Source: an uncultured Eubacteriales bacterium
GTDB taxonomy: Bacteria; Bacillota; Clostridia; Oscillospirales; Acutalibacteraceae
Direction of reading: 5' to 3'
Assembly (NCBI GenBank): GCA_948823415.1
Contig: CAQKRU010000031.1
Location: 1-6,902, forward strand
DNA: 6,902 bases
Shown: one piece after another, positions 5,686 to 6,902 of the stretch
Numbering within the stretch: position 1 is the stretch's first letter
How the letters are laid out: each line of letters begins with the position of its first letter
Notes under the pieces: generated by a model
Seen by the model: only the letters and a program-made list of their open reading frames with translations
Databases searched by the model: none
Told to the model about the DNA's origin: nothing
Position numbers and translations under genes: made by a program

Positions 5686-6902
5686 TCAGCTGATGTCCGC
5701 GACGTCAATGTAAAGATGCCCGTTCTCCACAATGAACTCCTTGCGGCCCGCTATGTTGTCCCCCAGCAGCACGTCGAACATCTGCGCCGTCCGTTGCGCG
5801 TCCTCCGGCATTATCTTTATCAACCTGCGCGTTTTCGGGTTCATCGTCGTCAGATTCATCATATCCGGCTCGTTTTCGCCAAGCCCTTTCGACCGCTGGA
5901 TCGTATACTTCTGCGCCCCCAAGCCCTTTATGAAGTCCTCCTTTTCCTTTTCCGTGTACGCAAAGTACGTCTCGCTCTTCGTGTTGATCTCATAAAGCGG
6001 CGATTCCGCGATGAAAACCTTGCCTTCGTCGATCAGCCGGGGCGTCAACCGATAAATCATCGTCAACAGCAACGTTCGGATCTGAAAGCCGTCCACATCG
6101 GCATCCGTGCAAAGAATAACCTTGTTCCACCGTAGCAAATTTATGTCAAACGACGCCAAATCCTTGCTCGCCTTAGATTTTATCTGCACTCCGCAGCCCA
6201 GGACCTTAATGAGATCCGTTATGATCTCGCTTTTAAAGATCTTGTTATAATCGACCTTCAGGCAGTTCAAAATCTTGCCGCGAATCGGAATGATCGCCTG
6301 AAAATTCGGGTCGCGCGCCTGTTTGCAAGCTCCCAGCGCAGAGTCGCCCTCCACGATAAATAGCTCGCGCTCCGACACATCCTTACTCCGGCAGTCCACA
6401 AACTTCGCAACCCGGCTCGTGATGTCCATATTGCTCGTCAGTCTCTTTTTGATGTTAAGCCGCGTCTTTTCTGCATCCTCGCGGCTTCGTTTGTTTATGA
6501 GCACCTGCGCCCCGATTTTTTCGGCGTCCGTCGGGTTCTCGATAAAATAAACCTCCAGCTGATGCCGGAACATCTCGACCATGGCGTCCTGTATGCCCTT
6601 GTTCGTTATCGATTTTTTCGTCTGGTTCTCATACGACGTCACGTTCGAAAACGACGAAACCACCACAACCAAGCAGTCCTCCACATCGGCAAACGTTATC
6701 TTGCTCTCGTTTTTGTTGTACTTTCCGCCCTGCTTCAAGTAGGAGTCGATCTGGTACACAAACGCGTTCTTCACGGCCTTTTCGGGCGCACCGCCATACT
6801 CCAGCCAGCTCGAGTTATGATAGTACTCTGCTCCGCTTACTTTGTTCGAAAACGCAAACGCGATATTTATCTTCGTCTTATAGTATGGCTTGTCTTCGCG
6901 GT
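5686..6902 (-). CDS. parE: type IIA DNA topoisomerase subunit B (ParE/GyrB-like), 5' truncated
   Basis: ATPase and metal-binding subunit that partners the A subunit just downstream. 404 residues are visible. The frame is still open at the window edge, so roughly the first 240 (the GHKL ATP-binding part) are missing; the in-frame GTG at 6774 is internal. Visible: the end of the ATPase transducer with the ATP-contacting QTK loop (6624-6616, in YENQTKKSITN); the TOPRIM domain with E-G-D-S-A (Glu at 6351-6349), PIRGKILN, and the acidic D-A-D-V-D (6105-6091) that binds magnesium; then RSKGLGENEPD and an IAGRKEFI-like family end. Oddities: the segment after DADVDG reads F-Q-I-R-T instead of the common S-H-I-R-T, and HNSSWLEYGG replaces the usual EGGTH-type loop. 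These fit a GyrB/ParE-like lineage I associate with Clostridia. The gene ends 33 nt before parC. ParE is chosen over GyrB by the partner's lack of a GyrA box. Confidence 0.9.
   Translation of the reverse strand, partial: REDKPYYKTKINIAFAFSNKVSGAEYYHNSSWLEYGGAPEKAVKNAFVYQIDSYLKQGGKYNKNESKITFADVEDCLVVVVSSFSNVTSYENQTKKSITNKGIQDAMVEMFRHQLEVYFIENPTDAEKIGAQVLINKRSREDAEKTRLNIKKRLTSNMDITSRVAKFVDCRSKDVSERELFIVEGDSALGACKQARDPNFQAIIPIRGKILNCLKVDYNKIFKSEIITDLIKVLGCGVQIKSKASKDLASFDINLLRWNKVILCTDADVDGFQIRTLLLTMIYRLTPRLIDEGKVFIAESPLYEINTKSETYFAYTEKEKEDFIKGLGAQKYTIQRSKGLGENEPDMMNLTTMNPKTRRLIKIMPEDAQRTAQMFDVLLGDNIAGRKEFIVENGHLYIDVADIS

Noticed and set aside
6774..6774. GTG at 6774 as the start of the B subunit
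   Set aside because: The frame continues upstream to the window edge with 42 more residues that fit the family, so this is an internal valine.
1..6902. Mobile element, CRISPR array, tRNA or rRNA gene, defence system
   Set aside because: No transposase or integrase motifs, no spaced direct repeats, no tRNA cloverleaf or rRNA signatures seen on either strand; the genes are conserved housekeeping types.

Overview
The window looks like a chromosomal housekeeping segment from a mid-GC Bacillota bacterium, most likely an uncultured member of the Clostridia. This is inferred from three things: a DUF1934 (YwiB-like) gene end directly ahead of argS, strong GGAGG-type ribosome binding sites with several TTG starts, and type IIA topoisomerase subunits whose motifs resemble a clostridial GyrB/GyrA-like lineage. 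I cannot name a genus.

Plus strand, 1-1821: the last 42 codons of an upstream DUF1934-type gene end at 131 and overlap by 8 nt the true start of argS (124). The reading frame of argS stays open back to position 1, but that 41-codon extension is the DUF1934 tail read out of frame. A strong hairpin with a U tract (1834-1884) ends this unit. It lies in the 75-nt convergent gap and may act on both strands.

Minus strand, 6902-2972: the 3' two thirds of a parE/gyrB-like gene, then a complete parC/gyrA-like gene (TTG start) 33 nt downstream, then a small acidic helical protein (DUF6483-like) 35 nt further on. The three are spaced like an operon. The two topoisomerase subunits should form one A2B2 enzyme that passes DNA strands using ATP. 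The missing GyrA box in the A subunit favours a decatenating topo IV role over supercoiling.

Minus strand, 2957-1897: a perfect-consensus promoter (TTGACA-17-TATAAT) sits just after the DUF6483-like gene. It drives a FlK-type hotdog acyl-CoA thioesterase (catalytic Thr/Glu/His with exact FlK spacing) and, 33 nt later, an N-terminally membrane-anchored flavodoxin-fold protein. No terminator separates this pair from the upstream genes, so read-through is possible.

No stretch over 300 bases lacks a gene. I found no RNA gene, CRISPR array, insertion sequence or prophage. The window is largely ordinary core genome. The points worth a second look are several start-site corrections, the divergent topoisomerase motifs, and the thioesterase/anchored-flavodoxin pair.
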